Part shown: positions 5,054-5,150 of the stretch, one piece after another
Numbering within the stretch: the first letter of the stretch is position 1
Layout: each line of letters opens with the position of its first letter
From: Halobacteroidaceae bacterium
GTDB taxonomy: Bacteria; Bacillota; Halanaerobiia; B1SED10-174
DNA: 5,150 bases
Direction of reading: 5' to 3'
Assembly (NCBI GenBank): GCA_003550445.1
Contig: PUKG01000242.1
Location: forward strand, 1 to 5,150
The notes under the pieces: generated by a model
The model's input: the letters and a program-made list of their open reading frames with translations, nothing else
Told to the model about the DNA's origin: nothing
Databases searched by the model: none
Translations under genes and position numbers: made by a program

Positions 5054-5150
5054 CTGGATATCTGATTGTTGCCGGGGAAGCTTCGGGAGATTACTACGCT
5101 GCCCAGGTAGCTGAAAGATTAAAAGAATATAACCCCAGATTTCTCTGCGG
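5050..5150 (+). CDS. lpxB: Lipid A disaccharide synthase, N-terminal 33 codons, 3' end outside window
   Basis: LpxB is a peripheral inner-membrane glycosyltransferase that joins lipid X and UDP-2,3-diacylglucosamine into the lipid A disaccharide. The visible translation begins M(TTG)TGYLIVAGEASGDYYAAQ and continues AERLKEYNPRFLC. The first beta-strand followed by the GEASGD loop (residues 9-14) is the hallmark of the LpxB N-terminus. The residues after SGD (YYAAQ) differ from the more usual LHGA-like sequence. The gene starts within the lpxI stop codon, so coupling to LpxI translation is likely. LpxI makes lipid X and LpxB consumes it, which fits this order. Only the start is present, so the rest of the enzyme cannot be judged. 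Confidence 0.92.
   Translation, partial: MTGYLIVAGEASGDYYAAQVAERLKEYNPRFLC

Overview
The window reads as a stretch of a Gram-negative-type (diderm) bacterium with a Firmicutes flavour, and all six genes lie on the + strand. Four observations point to a diderm Bacillota lineage such as Halanaerobiales, Limnochordia or Negativicutes relatives. These are a lipid A cluster that uses LpxI rather than LpxH, strong GGAGG-type ribosome binding sites with repeated TTG starts, an exported 'copper amine oxidase N-terminal' stalk domain joined to a BsuPI domain, and a subtilase next door. The placement is inference from gene content; no species is claimed.

Positions 1-815 hold the C-terminal part of a subtilisin-family (S8) serine protease whose start lies upstream of the window. 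It ends at a clear intrinsic terminator (819-848). About 450 bp of AT-rich DNA without a credible gene follow (849-1300). This stretch holds a bulged hairpin, a 14-bp perfect palindrome, a short repeat spaced by 30 bp and an orphan ribosome-binding-like motif. A sigma-A-type promoter (1278-1306) then precedes a secreted stalk + BsuPI protein (1330-2088), which has its own terminator (2102-2146) carrying a GCAA tetraloop.

From 2276 to the end runs a tightly packed lipid A operon: lpxC, a fabZ-like dehydratase, lpxA, lpxI and the first 33 codons of lpxB. The junctions are a 3-nt gap, an 8-nt overlap, a 4-nt ATGA overlap and a 4-nt TTGA overlap, so translational coupling is likely. The enzymes cover acylation of UDP-GlcNAc (LpxA), deacetylation (LpxC), cleavage to lipid X (LpxI) and disaccharide formation (LpxB). 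The FabZ-like protein would act on 3-hydroxyacyl-ACP, the substrate LpxA competes for. lpxD is not visible next to lpxC.

No wholly new system is evident. The points most worth a second look are the short FabZ-like protein with Asp at the usual Glu position, its in-frame adjacency to lpxC across a single stop codon, a Leu at the LpxA acyl-chain ruler position, and the exported subtilase / BsuPI-domain neighbourhood.
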